DNA of 64,000 bases from JBIOJM01 sp044450785 (GCA_044450785.1 JBIOJM010000004.1:1-64000); one strand, 5' to 3'; numbered from the stretch's first letter, positions 26,730-34,539 are shown. The notes: a model not told the origin generated them from the sequence alone. Program-made: numbers and translations.

Positions 26730-27362
26730 ATGCGTGTGGGACTGCTGGGTCGCAAGGTCGGCATGACCCAGATTTATCAGGACAACGGGGCCGTCGTGCC
26801 GATCACGGTCCTGGAATGCGGTCCGTGCACCGTGCTCCAGGTCCGGACGGAGGAGCGTGACGGCTACCACGCCTGGCAACTCGGGTTTGGCGACAAGAAG
26901 CGAAAACGCGCCACCCAGCCCGAGCGGGGCCATGCCCGCAAGGTCAACAGCGAGCCCAAGCGATTTGTCCGGGAGGTCCGCCAGGACGGGCCCACCGAGG
27001 TGAGCGAAGGGCAGACCCTCACGGTCGAGCTGTTCAATCCGGGCGTTAATGTCGACGTGACCGGTACCAGCAAGGGCCGCGGCTTCGCGGGAGTCATGAA
27101 GCGGCACGGCTTCCACGGGCTAAGGGCCACGCACGGTGTCAAGCGCATGCACCGGCACCCTGGATCCTCGGGCCCCAGTGCCGACCCGGCGCGCACCCAG
27201 AAAAACATCAAAAAACCAGGGCAGCTCGGCCACGCGCGGGTGACCGTCCGCAACCTCGAGGTCGTGCGAGTCGACCTGGCCAACAACTTGCTCTTGATCA
27301 AGGGCGCCGTCCCCGGCCCCAACGGCGGCTATATCACCGTCCGACAGACGAACCAGGTTTGA
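26730..27362 (+). CDS. rplC: 50S ribosomal protein L3
   Basis: This 210-residue protein has the L3 features GLLGRKVGMTQIY, TGTSKGRGFAGVMKRHGF and the GSSGPSADPAR loop that reaches the peptidyl-transferase centre, followed by GQLGHARVTVRNLEVV. L3 initiates 50S assembly. The ATG at 26730 fits the family; a longer in-frame upstream reading lacks homology. rplD begins immediately after the stop, with no gap. Confidence 0.96.
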   Translation: MRVGLLGRKVGMTQIYQDNGAVVPITVLECGPCTVLQVRTEERDGYHAWQLGFGDKKRKRATQPERGHARKVNSEPKRFVREVRQDGPTEVSEGQTLTVELFNPGVNVDVTGTSKGRGFAGVMKRHGFHGLRATHGVKRMHRHPGSSGPSADPARTQKNIKKPGQLGHARVTVRNLEVVRVDLANNLLLIKGAVPGPNGGYITVRQTNQV

Positions 27363-28148
27363 ATGGATCGAACGATGCTGACGATACCCGTCTACAACCC
27401 CGCCGGCGAGCAGATCGGCGAGGAGACGATCGACCCGGCCGATTTCGGCGGCGCGATCAACAAGCAACTGCTGCACGATGTGGTGCTAATGCACCAGGCC
27501 GCCCGGCGGGTCGGGACGGTCAACACCCGCGGCCGGGCCGACGTCGCGGGCTCGGGCAAGAAGCTGTTCCGCCAGAAGGGGACCGGCAACGCCCGCGTCG
27601 GGCCCAAGCGGACCAACAAGCGCAAAGGGGGTGGCGTGGCATTCGCCCGCCGCAACCGAGATTACCGGTACAACATGCCCAAGAAGTCGGTCCGAGTCGC
27701 GATCCGAATGGCGCTGCTCTCGAAGTTCCAGGACCACCAGGCGCTCGTGCTCGACGGTCTGACGCTGGACCAGCCCAAGACCAAGGAAGTCGCGAGGATC
27801 CTCCGCGCCATCCGGCGGCCCGACCTGAGCGAGTCCGAGGCCGCCGAGGCCGTCGGCGAGACCAAGGTCAAGGCTCGGAAACGGACCCTCGAGCGGCGGT
27901 CGATCCTGCTGGGCCTTCCGATCTACAATCCCGTCCTTCACTCGAGCGCTCGCAATATCGATGGGGTCAAGGTCGCCCCGGTGGCCGAGTTCAATACCTA
28001 CGACATCCTGAAACAGCGCTATCTGGTCCTCACCCGCGAGGCCTTGATCGCCCTCAAGGAGCGAGCCAAGCAGGAAACAGCTCGGCGCAAAGCTCCCCAC
28101 CCGGCCGTCAGTGACGCCCCCAGTCCACCAGTTCCCTCGACGGAGTGA
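27363..28148 (+). CDS. rplD: 50S ribosomal protein L4, extended C-terminus
   Basis: L4 is recognised by QAARRVGTVNTRGRADVAGSG, the long loop GTGNARVGPKRTNKRKGGGV that lines the exit tunnel, and RDYRYNMPKKSVRVAIRMAL. At 261 residues it is some 50 residues longer than typical L4; the extra length is an insert near 155-185 and a proline/serine-rich tail. Start may be 27363 or the ATG four codons later. L4 can also regulate S10 operons in some bacteria. rplW follows after 7 bp. Confidence 0.94.
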   Translation: MDRTMLTIPVYNPAGEQIGEETIDPADFGGAINKQLLHDVVLMHQAARRVGTVNTRGRADVAGSGKKLFRQKGTGNARVGPKRTNKRKGGGVAFARRNRDYRYNMPKKSVRVAIRMALLSKFQDHQALVLDGLTLDQPKTKEVARILRAIRRPDLSESEAAEAVGETKVKARKRTLERRSILLGLPIYNPVLHSSARNIDGVKVAPVAEFNTYDILKQRYLVLTREALIALKERAKQETARRKAPHPAVSDAPSPPVPSTE

Positions 28149-28155
28149 TATCATC

Positions 28156-28482
28156 ATGGTCACCTTGCGCCGTCCTCCCCAGATTCAACGGTCCGGCCCG
28201 GTGCTGGAACCATACCAGGTCGTCATCCGGCCCTTGATCACCGAGAAGGCCACCCATATTTCGGAGCGGCACAACGCGTATACGTTCGAGGTGAGCCCCC
28301 TGGCCACCAAGACCGAGATCAAGGACGCGATCGAAACCCTGTTCACCGTCAAGGTCGCTGGCGTCCGGACCCAGAACCGGCGCGGTAAGCCACGCCGCTA
28401 CCGCAACAAGATGGGCCGGATGCGGCACTGGAAGAAGGCCATCGTCACGCTTCACGAGGAATACCGGATCGACTTTTATTGA
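28156..28482 (+). CDS. rplW: 50S ribosomal protein L23
   Basis: This 108-residue protein has EPYQVVIRPLITEKATHISERHN near the start and NRRGKPRRYRNKMGRM, the rRNA-binding segment of L23. L23 lies at the tunnel exit and docks trigger factor and SRP. The ATG at 28156 follows GGAG by about 10 bases. The stop at 28480-28482 directly abuts the heptad-repeat array at 28483. Confidence 0.95.
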   Translation: MVTLRRPPQIQRSGPVLEPYQVVIRPLITEKATHISERHNAYTFEVSPLATKTEIKDAIETLFTVKVAGVRTQNRRGKPRRYRNKMGRMRHWKKAIVTLHEEYRIDFY

Positions 28483-28585
28483 TTGGTCCTTGGTCCTTGG
28501 TCCTTGGTCCTTGGTCCTTGGTCCTTGGTCCTTGGTCCTTGATGGCACGGTGAAACGAAGGACAAAGGACCAAGGACCAAGGACT
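28483..28585. repeat. Facing heptad arrays between rplW and rplB
   Basis: Eight perfect tandem copies of TTGGTCC (28483-28538) are followed, after a 19-bp spacer, by four copies of the complementary unit AAGGACC, two perfect and two with one change (28558-28585). The two arrays pair, so the RNA between L23 and L2 can form a hairpin with a stem of roughly 28 bp in several registers. Such short tandem repeats are prone to slippage. Confidence 0.92.
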
Positions 28586-28598
28586 ACTGAGGTGAACG

Positions 28599-29459
28599 AT
28601 GGGTATTCGCGTTTACAAGCCGACCAGCGCCGGACGACGGAACTCGTCGGTCAGTGATTTCGCCGAATTGACCGACAAGAACAAGAAGCCCGAGAAGAGG
28701 CTCACCGAGCCCCAGAGAAAGACGGGGGGCCGGAACAACCAGGGTTTCATTACCGTGCGCCACCGCGGTGGCGGCCACAAGCGGATGTACCGGATCATCG
28801 ACTGGGTGCGGAACGATCGCGACGGCCAGCCCGCGACCGTGACCCACATCGAGTACGATCCGAACCGGTCGGCGCGGATCGCGCTCGTTCAGTACGAGGA
28901 CGGCGCGAAGCGGTACATCCTGGCGCCGGACGGGCTGAAGGCGGGCATGATCGTGGTCAGCGGCCCGGATGCCGAGCCCAGGCTCGGCAACTGTCTGCCG
29001 CTGGCCAAGATCCCGACAGGGTTGACGATCCACAATATCGAGATGCAGCCCGGGGGCGGAGGTAAGCTGTGCCGGTCGGCCGGCGTCGGCGCGATCTTGA
29101 CGGCCCGCGAGGCGAGCTGGGCGCAAATCACACTGCCGTCAGGGGAGGTGAGGCGGATGCCAGCCGCCTGCCGGGCGACGATCGGGATGGTGGGCAACCC
29201 CGACCACATGAACGTCCGGCTCGGCAAGGCAGGCCGATCGCGGTGGCTGGGCCGGCGGCCGCACGTCCGCGGTGTCGCCATGAACCCGGTCGATCACCCC
29301 ATGGGCGGGGGCGAAGGGCGGACATCCGGCGGCCGCCATCCTTGCTCCCCGACCGGCGTGCTGGCCAAGGGAGGCAAGACCCGCCGCCGCCGCAAGCCTT
29401 CCAACAAGGCCATCATCCGCCGCCGTCGCAGCGTTCGTTATGGTCAGCTCAAGGTGTGA
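28599..29459 (+). CDS. rplB: 50S ribosomal protein L2
   Basis: This 286-residue protein is full-length L2, with TGGRNNQGFITVRHRGGGHKR, the central SH3-like domain, MPAACRATIGMVGNPDH, and the VRGVAMNPVDHPMGGGEGRTSGG loop next to the peptidyl-transferase centre. L2 is needed for subunit association and peptide-bond formation. GAGG precedes the ATG at 28599. rpsS follows after 71 bp. Confidence 0.97.
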   Translation: MGIRVYKPTSAGRRNSSVSDFAELTDKNKKPEKRLTEPQRKTGGRNNQGFITVRHRGGGHKRMYRIIDWVRNDRDGQPATVTHIEYDPNRSARIALVQYEDGAKRYILAPDGLKAGMIVVSGPDAEPRLGNCLPLAKIPTGLTIHNIEMQPGGGGKLCRSAGVGAILTAREASWAQITLPSGEVRRMPAACRATIGMVGNPDHMNVRLGKAGRSRWLGRRPHVRGVAMNPVDHPMGGGEGRTSGGRHPCSPTGVLAKGGKTRRRRKPSNKAIIRRRRSVRYGQLKV

Positions 29460-29530
29460 GCGCGTGGTCAACAGTAAACGAGATCGGGCAAGGGCTTCCA
29501 TCCGACCAGCAAGACAGGATCCAACCCGCC

Positions 29531-29818
29531 ATGGGACGTTCGCTCAGAAAAGGCCCGTACGTCGTCGAGCGATTGCTCGAGAAGGTTTCGAGGATCGACT
29601 CCTCGGGCAGCCGCGAGCCGATCAAGACCTGGGCGCGGGCATGCACGGTCGTGCCCGAGTTCGTGGGCAAGAATTTTTCGGTTCACAACGGGCGGAATTT
29701 CATCAAGCTGTATGTCACCGAAGACATGGTGGGCCACAAGTTCGGCGAGTTCGCCCCCACCCGGACCTTTCGCGGCCATGGAGGGAAGGCGTCCAAATCC
29801 GCCGCACCGAAGAAGTGA
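29531..29818 (+). CDS. rpsS: 30S ribosomal protein S19
   Basis: This 95-residue protein matches S19: MGRSLRKGPYVVERLLEKV, TWARACTVVPEFVGKNFSVHNG, and MVGHKFGEFAPTRTFRGHGG. S19 binds 16S rRNA in the 30S head near the A site. Longer upstream readings in this frame are shadows of rplB. The ATG at 29531 is the family start. rplV follows after 86 bp. Confidence 0.97.
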   Translation: MGRSLRKGPYVVERLLEKVSRIDSSGSREPIKTWARACTVVPEFVGKNFSVHNGRNFIKLYVTEDMVGHKFGEFAPTRTFRGHGGKASKSAAPKK

Positions 29819-29904
29819 GCGCCGGACTCATGTGACCGGCGGCGGGCCGGACCCCCAGTTTTCGCATTGTTCCTCAATTGGAGCGCACGCACGAGACCCT
29901 GGCC

Positions 29905-30315
29905 ATGAAAGAGAAGAAAGAGACGACCGAATACAACGCGACGCACCGCTTCGCCCGGATCTCGGTGCGGAAAGTCCGGCCGCTCCTGGACCTGATCCGC
30001 GGCCACTATGCCGACGACGCCCTCGACGTCCTCAAGTATATGCCGCACCGCGGAGCGCGAATGATCGAGCAGGTGCTCAAGAGCGCGATGGCCAACGCGG
30101 AGGACAAGGGGATCCGCAACGTCGGCGAGCTTGTCGTGAGGAACGCCCGCGGGGACGGCGGCCCGATGGTCAAGCGGCTGATGCCCCGCGCCCGCGGCAT
30201 GGCGTACCTGATCCGCCGCCGTACAGCGCATATCGCCATCGGGCTCATCGACCTGGCGACCTGGAAGCCGGACCAGGAGGAGCCCGCGGACGAGAACGGC
30301 AAACCGGCAAAATGA
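29905..30315 (+). CDS. rplV: 50S ribosomal protein L22
   Basis: This 136-residue protein has ATHRFARISVRKVRPLLDLIRG, LKSAMANAEDKG and the PRARGMAYLIRRRTAHIAI segment of the L22 hairpin that lines the exit tunnel. The ATG at 29905 is chosen; a TTG at 29878 in the same frame lacks a ribosome site. The stop codon (30313-30315) lies inside the first unit of the AATGACC repeat array, so the repeat grew at the gene's end. Confidence 0.93.
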   Translation: MKEKKETTEYNATHRFARISVRKVRPLLDLIRGHYADDALDVLKYMPHRGARMIEQVLKSAMANAEDKGIRNVGELVVRNARGDGGPMVKRLMPRARGMAYLIRRRTAHIAIGLIDLATWKPDQEEPADENGKPAK

Positions 30316-30366
30316 CCAATGACCAATGACCAATGACCAATGACCAATGACCAATGACCAATGAAC
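30311..30366 (+). repeat. AATGACC heptad array between rplV and rpsC
   Basis: Seven perfect tandem copies of AATGACC (30311-30359) and an imperfect eighth (30360-30366) fill most of the gap between L22 and S3. The unit is the complement of GGTCATT and differs by one base from the GGTCCTT unit of the array at 28483, so both belong to one repeat family. Confidence 0.93.
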
Positions 30367-30386
30367 GACCAAGGGGCGACTGACTC

Positions 30387-31088
30387 ATGGGCCAAAAGGT
30401 TCACCCGACCGGTTTCCGCGTGGGAATCATGGAGGACTGGCGCAGCCGCTGGTACGCTTCCAAGCACGAATTCGCCGACCTCCTGGTCGAGGATTTCAAG
30501 ATCCGTGCGTTCATCAAGAAGAAATACGGGTTCGCGGGCATTCCCAGGATCGAGATCGAGCGGACCCGCGACGCGGTGACCGTGCTGCTCTCGACGGCGC
30601 GGCCGGGGGTGATCATCGGCCGCAAGGGGGCCGAGGTCGAAAATCTGCAGAAGGACCTCCAGGGGCTGACGGGCCGGCGGATCGAGATCAAGATCGTCGA
30701 GGTCGCGCGCCCCGAGATCGACGCGCAACTGATCAGCGAGGACATCGCCGAGCAGCTCCAGAAGCGGTCGAGCTTCCGCCGGACCATGAAGCGATCGATC
30801 GAGCAGACGATGGACGGCGGGGCCAAGGGGGTGAAGATCCAGCTCTCGGGCCGGCTGGGGGGCACGGAGATGTCGCGGACCGAGGCGACCGCGGCGGGCT
30901 CGGTCCCCTTGAGCACGCTTCGGGCCCGGATCGACTACGGCTTCACCGAGGCCAAGACGGCGCAAGGTCACATCGGAATCAAGGTATGGGTCAACCAAGG
31001 CGATTATCTGAAAGTGGAGGCTGGCGATGGCCCTGATGCCCAAGCGGGTCAAGTATCGAAAAAGCCAAAAAGGCCGCGTAAGAGGTAA
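30387..31088 (+). CDS. rpsC: 30S ribosomal protein S3
   Basis: This 233-residue protein has MGQKVHPTGFRVG, the KH domain with PGVIIGRKGAEVENLQ, and the C-terminal domain with KGVKIQLSGRLGGTEMSR. S3 forms part of the mRNA entry channel and has helicase activity in the ribosome. Its 3' end overlaps the start of rplP by 62 bases in another frame; the S3 tail after WVNQGDYL is a basic extension (KKPKRPRKR) encoded largely in that overlap. Confidence 0.96.
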   Translation: MGQKVHPTGFRVGIMEDWRSRWYASKHEFADLLVEDFKIRAFIKKKYGFAGIPRIEIERTRDAVTVLLSTARPGVIIGRKGAEVENLQKDLQGLTGRRIEIKIVEVARPEIDAQLISEDIAEQLQKRSSFRRTMKRSIEQTMDGGAKGVKIQLSGRLGGTEMSRTEATAAGSVPLSTLRARIDYGFTEAKTAQGHIGIKVWVNQGDYLKVEAGDGPDAQAGQVSKKPKRPRKR

Positions 31089-31446
31089 CGCAACCCGCGG
31101 CAATTACGTGTCGTTCGGCGAGTACGGCCTGCAGTCCCTCGAGGCCGGCCGGATCAGTTCCCAGACGATCGAGGCCGGCCGCGTGGTGGCCAGCCATGCG
31201 GTCAAGGGGGGAGGCAAACTCTACATACGGATCTTTCCGCACAAGAGCGTCACCGCCATCCCCGCCGAGACCCGCATGGGTAAGGGCAAGGGTGAAGTCG
31301 AATTCTGGGCGGCGGTTGTCAAGCCGGGGACGATCCTCTACGAGGTCAGCGGCCTGAGCGAGGAGACGGCCCGCGGGGTCTTCGCCCGGGTGGCCCAGAA
31401 GATGCCGGTGACCTGCCGCTTCGTCAGCCGGCGGCCCACGGTTTAG
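31027..31446 (+). CDS. rplP: 50S ribosomal protein L16
   Basis: This 139-residue protein matches L16: MPKRVKYRKSQKGRVRGNAT, FGEYGLQSLEAGRISSQTIE, RIFPHKSVTAIPAETRMGKG. L16 supports tRNA positioning at the A site. The ATG at 31027 follows a good GGAGG ribosome site by 6 bases that lies inside rpsC, so the 62-base overlap with rpsC looks genuine. Confidence 0.95.
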   Translation: MALMPKRVKYRKSQKGRVRGNATRGNYVSFGEYGLQSLEAGRISSQTIEAGRVVASHAVKGGGKLYIRIFPHKSVTAIPAETRMGKGKGEVEFWAAVVKPGTILYEVSGLSEETARGVFARVAQKMPVTCRFVSRRPTV

Positions 31447-31459
31447 GAGAACTCGACCG

Positions 31460-31684
31460 ATGTCCAAGCCCGCCGAGCTTCGCGATCAGACCGACGAGCA
31501 GCTCGAGCTGCTCGTCAAGGAAGTCCAGCATAACCTGTTTCGCCTCCGCCTGCAGAGCGAGACCGAGCGGCTCGAGGCGCCCAGCGAGATCATCAAGGCC
31601 AAGCGCGAGATCGCCCGTGTCAAGACAATCCTGCGGCTGCGCCAGATCGAGCGCGCACAATCGGTCCCGGCCGCCAAGCCCTGA
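31460..31684 (+). CDS. rpmC: 50S ribosomal protein L29
   Basis: This 74-residue helical-hairpin protein has the L29 pattern ELRDQTDEQLELLVKEVQHN and KAKREIARVKTILRLR. It sits near the tunnel exit beside L23. GGAG lies 9 bases before the ATG, and rplP ends 13 bp upstream. A short alanine/proline tail follows the family core. Confidence 0.93.
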   Translation: MSKPAELRDQTDEQLELLVKEVQHNLFRLRLQSETERLEAPSEIIKAKREIARVKTILRLRQIERAQSVPAAKP

Positions 31685-31704
31685 TCAAGTGAGCGAGAAA
31701 GCCC

Positions 31705-32037
31705 ATGAGTCAAGCAACGACAGCCGGTCCCCAGACGCCCGCCCGCGCCGATCGTAGAACGGAAATCGGGTTCGTGACGTCCGACAAGATGATCAAGACG
31801 CGGCGGGTCGTGGTCGAGCGGCTCGTGCCCCATCCCAAGTACGGCAAGATGCTGCGCAAGCGCACGATCTGCCACGCCCACGACGAGGCCAACTCATCCC
31901 ACGTGGGGGACCTGGTCGAGATCATGTCGACCCGTCCCCTTTCCAAGCTCAAGCGATGGCGGATCGTCCGGATCGTTCGGCCCGGCGCCCAGCAGGCCCT
32001 GGCCGGCGAGGACGAAGCCGCCCGGGCGCCAACCTGA
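31705..32037 (+). CDS. rpsQ: 30S ribosomal protein S17
   Basis: The 110-residue protein contains the S17 OB fold: GFVTSDKMIKTRRVVVERLVPHPKYGKMLRKRTICHAHDEAN and GDLVEIMSTRPLSKLKRWR, the last being a family hallmark. It is longer than typical S17 (about 85) because of N- and C-terminal extensions of about 15 residues each. rplN follows after 130 bp. Confidence 0.93.
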   Translation: MSQATTAGPQTPARADRRTEIGFVTSDKMIKTRRVVVERLVPHPKYGKMLRKRTICHAHDEANSSHVGDLVEIMSTRPLSKLKRWRIVRIVRPGAQQALAGEDEAARAPT

Positions 32038-32167
32038 CCGAGAAAGCCGGCGTGATCATGGGGCCGCGCCCGCCCGAGCGGAGGCCGGGTCGCCATGCAG
32101 ACCTCGATAACGAACTCGGCCGAAGGCTCGCGGTCATCGGCCACCGGTTAGCAAAGGTGTTTTCCGC

Positions 32168-32548
32168 ATGATCCAGATGCAGACGCGGCTCGACGTGGCC
32201 GACAACACGGGGGCCAAGGAAGTGATGTGCATCAAGGTCTTGGGCGGCAGCGCGTCCCGATACAAGCGCCGCACCGCGGGCGTCGGCGACACGATCATCG
32301 CCAGCGTCAAGAAAGCCAGCTCGGGCGGCGACGTCAAGGCGGGCGACGTCGTCCGCTGCGTGATCGTCCGCACCCGCAACCAGACCCGCCGCAGCGACGG
32401 CTCCTACGTCAAGTTTGATCACAACGCCGTCGTCCTGATCGACGAAGAGAAAAACCCACGCGGCACCCGCATCTTCGGCGCCATCGCCCGCGAGTTGCGA
32501 GACCGCCAGTTCATGAAGATCATCAGCCTGGCGGCCGAGGTCGTCTAA
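32168..32548 (+). CDS. rplN: 50S ribosomal protein L14
   Basis: This 126-residue protein begins MIQMQTRLDVADNTGAKEVMCIKVLGGS, the L14 signature, and includes KKASSGGDVKAGDVVRCVIVRTR and NPRGTRIFGAIARELR. L14 lies on the 50S interface and contributes to subunit bridges. It is close to the usual 122 residues. rplX follows after 15 bp. Confidence 0.96.
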   Translation: MIQMQTRLDVADNTGAKEVMCIKVLGGSASRYKRRTAGVGDTIIASVKKASSGGDVKAGDVVRCVIVRTRNQTRRSDGSYVKFDHNAVVLIDEEKNPRGTRIFGAIARELRDRQFMKIISLAAEVV

Positions 32549-32563
32549 GAGAAAAGGTGTACC

Positions 32564-32962
32564 ATGCAAATTCGTAAGGACGACCAGGTGGAAGTGATCG
32601 CCGGCGACGATGGGGGCGACCCCAAGCAGCGCAAGATCGCCAAGGTGCTGCGCGTGATCCCGGAACGAAACAAGATCGTCGTCGAGGGGGTCAACCGCGT
32701 CTACAAACACCTGCGGCCGAGCCAAAAGAACCCACAGGGCGGCCGGCTGTCCAAGGAGATGCCGATCGACGTATCCAACGTGATGCTGTATTGCTCCAAA
32801 TGCAGCCGCGGCGTCCGGTTCGGCCGCCGATTCACGGACGATGGTCAGAAGCAGCGCTACTGCAAAACGTGTGGCACCAACCTGGGCAACATCGGCCCAC
32901 GCAAGCCGGCCCATGCCGCCAAGGCTCGGGCCGCAAGGTCGTTGTCAGTTGTCAAAGGATAA
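32564..32962 (+). CDS. rplX: 50S ribosomal protein L24 with zinc ribbon
   Basis: This 132-residue protein has the KOW motif typical of L24 (DDQVEVIAGDDGG, then KIAKVLRVIPERNKIVVEGVN). The C-terminal part holds two cysteine pairs, CSKC at about residue 73 and CKTC at about 99, a zinc ribbon found in L24 of several phyla. L24 starts 50S assembly. rplE follows after 5 bp. Confidence 0.94.
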   Translation: MQIRKDDQVEVIAGDDGGDPKQRKIAKVLRVIPERNKIVVEGVNRVYKHLRPSQKNPQGGRLSKEMPIDVSNVMLYCSKCSRGVRFGRRFTDDGQKQRYCKTCGTNLGNIGPRKPAHAAKARAARSLSVVKG

Positions 32963-32967
32963 CGGGA

Positions 32968-33522
32968 ATGGCTCGTCTGCTGGAACAATACAAGAACGAC
33001 ATCGCCAAGGCGCTGGCCGCCAAGTTCAAACACGACAACCCGATGGCGATCCCCAAGCTGACCAAGATCGTCATCAACATGGGAGTCGGCAAGGCCACCC
33101 AGGACAAGGCCCTCCTGGAGTCGGCGGTCGACAGCTTGAGCAAGATCAGCGGCCAGAGGCCGGTGATCACCAAGGCCAAGGTGTCGGTCTCGGGTTTCCG
33201 GCTCCGCGAGGGAAACGACATCGGATGCAAGGTCACCCTGCGCGGCCATCGGATGTATGAGTTCCTCGACCGGTTGATCTCGATCGCCTTGCCGCGAATT
33301 CGCGACTTCCGCGGCGTGAACCCCAACAGCTTCGACGGCCACGGCAACTACAGCCTGGGTCTCGCCGAGCAGGTTGTATTCCCCGAGATCGACCCCGACA
33401 AGATGCAGCACAGCCACGGCATGGACATCACGATCGTGACCACCGCCCCAAATGACGACCAAGCCCGCGAGCTGCTGCACCACTTCGGCCTGCCGTTCCG
33501 CCAGCCGGCCAAAGCCAACTGA
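32968..33522 (+). CDS. rplE: 50S ribosomal protein L5
   Basis: This 184-residue protein matches L5: MAIPKLTKIVINMGVGKA, ISGQRPVITKAKVSVSGFRLREG, RDFRGVNPNSFDGHGNYSLGL and EQVVFPEIDPDK. L5 binds 5S rRNA and contacts P-site tRNA. The ATG at 32968 is preceded by ACGGGA. A degenerate heptad repeat at 33538 and rpsN follow. Confidence 0.96.
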   Translation: MARLLEQYKNDIAKALAAKFKHDNPMAIPKLTKIVINMGVGKATQDKALLESAVDSLSKISGQRPVITKAKVSVSGFRLREGNDIGCKVTLRGHRMYEFLDRLISIALPRIRDFRGVNPNSFDGHGNYSLGLAEQVVFPEIDPDKMQHSHGMDITIVTTAPNDDQARELLHHFGLPFRQPAKAN

Positions 33523-33537
33523 GGGGCGGTACAGGCC

Positions 33538-33558
33538 ACTGATCACTGACCAATTACC
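33538..33558 (+). repeat. Degenerate heptad repeat between rplE and rpsN
   Basis: Three successive heptads, ACTGATC, ACTGACC and AATTACC, resemble the AATGACC unit of the array at 30311. A similar short array of AATCGAA units lies at 35157-35177 before rplR. Confidence 0.55.
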
Positions 33559-33591
33559 ACAGTCCTTTTCCACTTGTTTGGTGAGCCGAGC

Positions 33592-33777
33592 ATGTCGACG
33601 AAGGCCCAGAAGATCAAGTCGGAAACGCCGCGCAAGTTCGCGGTTCAGCACCGGAACCGTTGCCGTTTGTGCGGGCGTCCCCGCGGTTACTATCGCAAGT
33701 TCGGCGTCTGTCGAATTTGCTTCCGGAACCTGGCCAGCCGCGGCCTCATTCCGGGTGTCAAGAAAGCGAGCTGGTGA
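33592..33777 (+). CDS. rpsN: 30S ribosomal protein S14, zinc-binding type
   Basis: This 61-residue protein is the short, zinc-binding S14 form, with CRLCGRP and CRICFRNLA pairs around GYYRKFGV. S14 completes assembly of the 30S head. The ATG at 33592 gives the usual length for the type. rpsH follows after a 274-bp gap that contains a tRNA-like relic on the minus strand. Confidence 0.95.
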   Translation: MSTKAQKIKSETPRKFAVQHRNRCRLCGRPRGYYRKFGVCRICFRNLASRGLIPGVKKASW

Positions 33778-33830
33778 GGCCGCGCCCTTTGTTCCGCGGC
33801 TGTTGTCGTCTATGCAAGGCAGGGCCCCCC

Positions 33831-33956
33831 TGCCGGGAATCGAACGCGATCGTCACCGTGAGGGAGGGTCCTCGGCCGGCTGGTCCCGTCATGACGGATC
33901 GGCGAGCCGGCGCCGGCCCTTTCAAAATCGTACCAGACCAATTGAGCTGCCCCGCC
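33831..33956 (-). other. tRNA-like sequence or degenerate tRNA
   Basis: The minus strand carries an A-box-like GGCGGGGCAGCTCAATTGG (from 33956) and, about 110 bases on, a B-box-like GCGTTCGATTCCCGGC (about 33848-33833), the two internal signatures of tRNAs. The distance is too long for a normal tRNA and no clean anticodon or T stem could be folded by eye. A second, weaker tRNA-like stretch containing CTGTTAAACCG lies near 34040-34025. Interpreted as decayed or highly unusual tRNA genes. Confidence 0.35.
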
Positions 33957-34051
33957 GCCCCGACGCAACCGGCCCCCTTTGGTGTGTCTCTCCGCTTGAT
34001 CGAGCGGGCACCGGTGCGTTACCCGCGACGGTTTAACAGGGCCACTCCGCC

Positions 34052-34446
34052 ATGATGACTGACCCAATCGCCGACATGCTCACCCGGATCCGCAACGGAG
34101 TCCGGATCGAGCGCACCGTCCTGGACATGCCCGCTTCTCAGATGCGCCGCGGCATCGCGCAGGTGCTGAAGGACGAAGGTTACATCTGGGACTTCGAGGA
34201 AATCGAGACGGTCCGGCCAAGACTCTTCGCCTGCACATGAAGTACGGCCCCAACGGCGAACGGCTGATCAACCAGATCGACCGCGTCAGCAAACCCGGGC
34301 GGCGGATCTACAAAGGCTACCGTGAGCTCAAACCGATCCTGGGGGGCATGGGGATCCAGATCCTGAGCACGCCCCGGGGAGTCATCAGCGACCGCCGCGC
34401 CCGCACGGAGAAGGTCGGCGGCGAGGTGCTGGCGCTGATTCATTGA
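34052..34446 (+). CDS. rpsH: 30S ribosomal protein S8, frameshifted as written
   Basis: S8 is split between two frames. The N-terminal part (34052-34240) reads MTDPIADMLTRIRNG through GYIWDFEEIETV, then leaves homology; the C-terminal part, in the frame one base back, reads KTLRLHMKYGPNGERLINQ through RVSKPGRRIYKGY, GIQILSTPRGVISDRRAR and ends at 34446. One extra C in GTCCGGCC (34211-34218) would restore VPAKTLRLHMKY. S8 is essential for 30S assembly and a translational regulator of spc in E. coli. No slippery heptamer is seen. As written the first frame stops in ATGA at 34237-34240, which could permit reinitiation of the second half. Confidence 0.9.
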
Positions 34447-34539
34447 ACCGGCCCGGCCGGACCCGCGGAAGATCCGCCCGAGTCGCTGCCCGGCTCGAAA
34501 CCTACAACCAAAAATCACCCAGCGGAGGATGAAAGACCC

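Noticed and set aside
34211..34220. Programmed frameshift site in rpsH
   Set aside because: The bases around the break contain no slippery heptamer or obvious stimulatory structure; indel or reinitiation is simpler.
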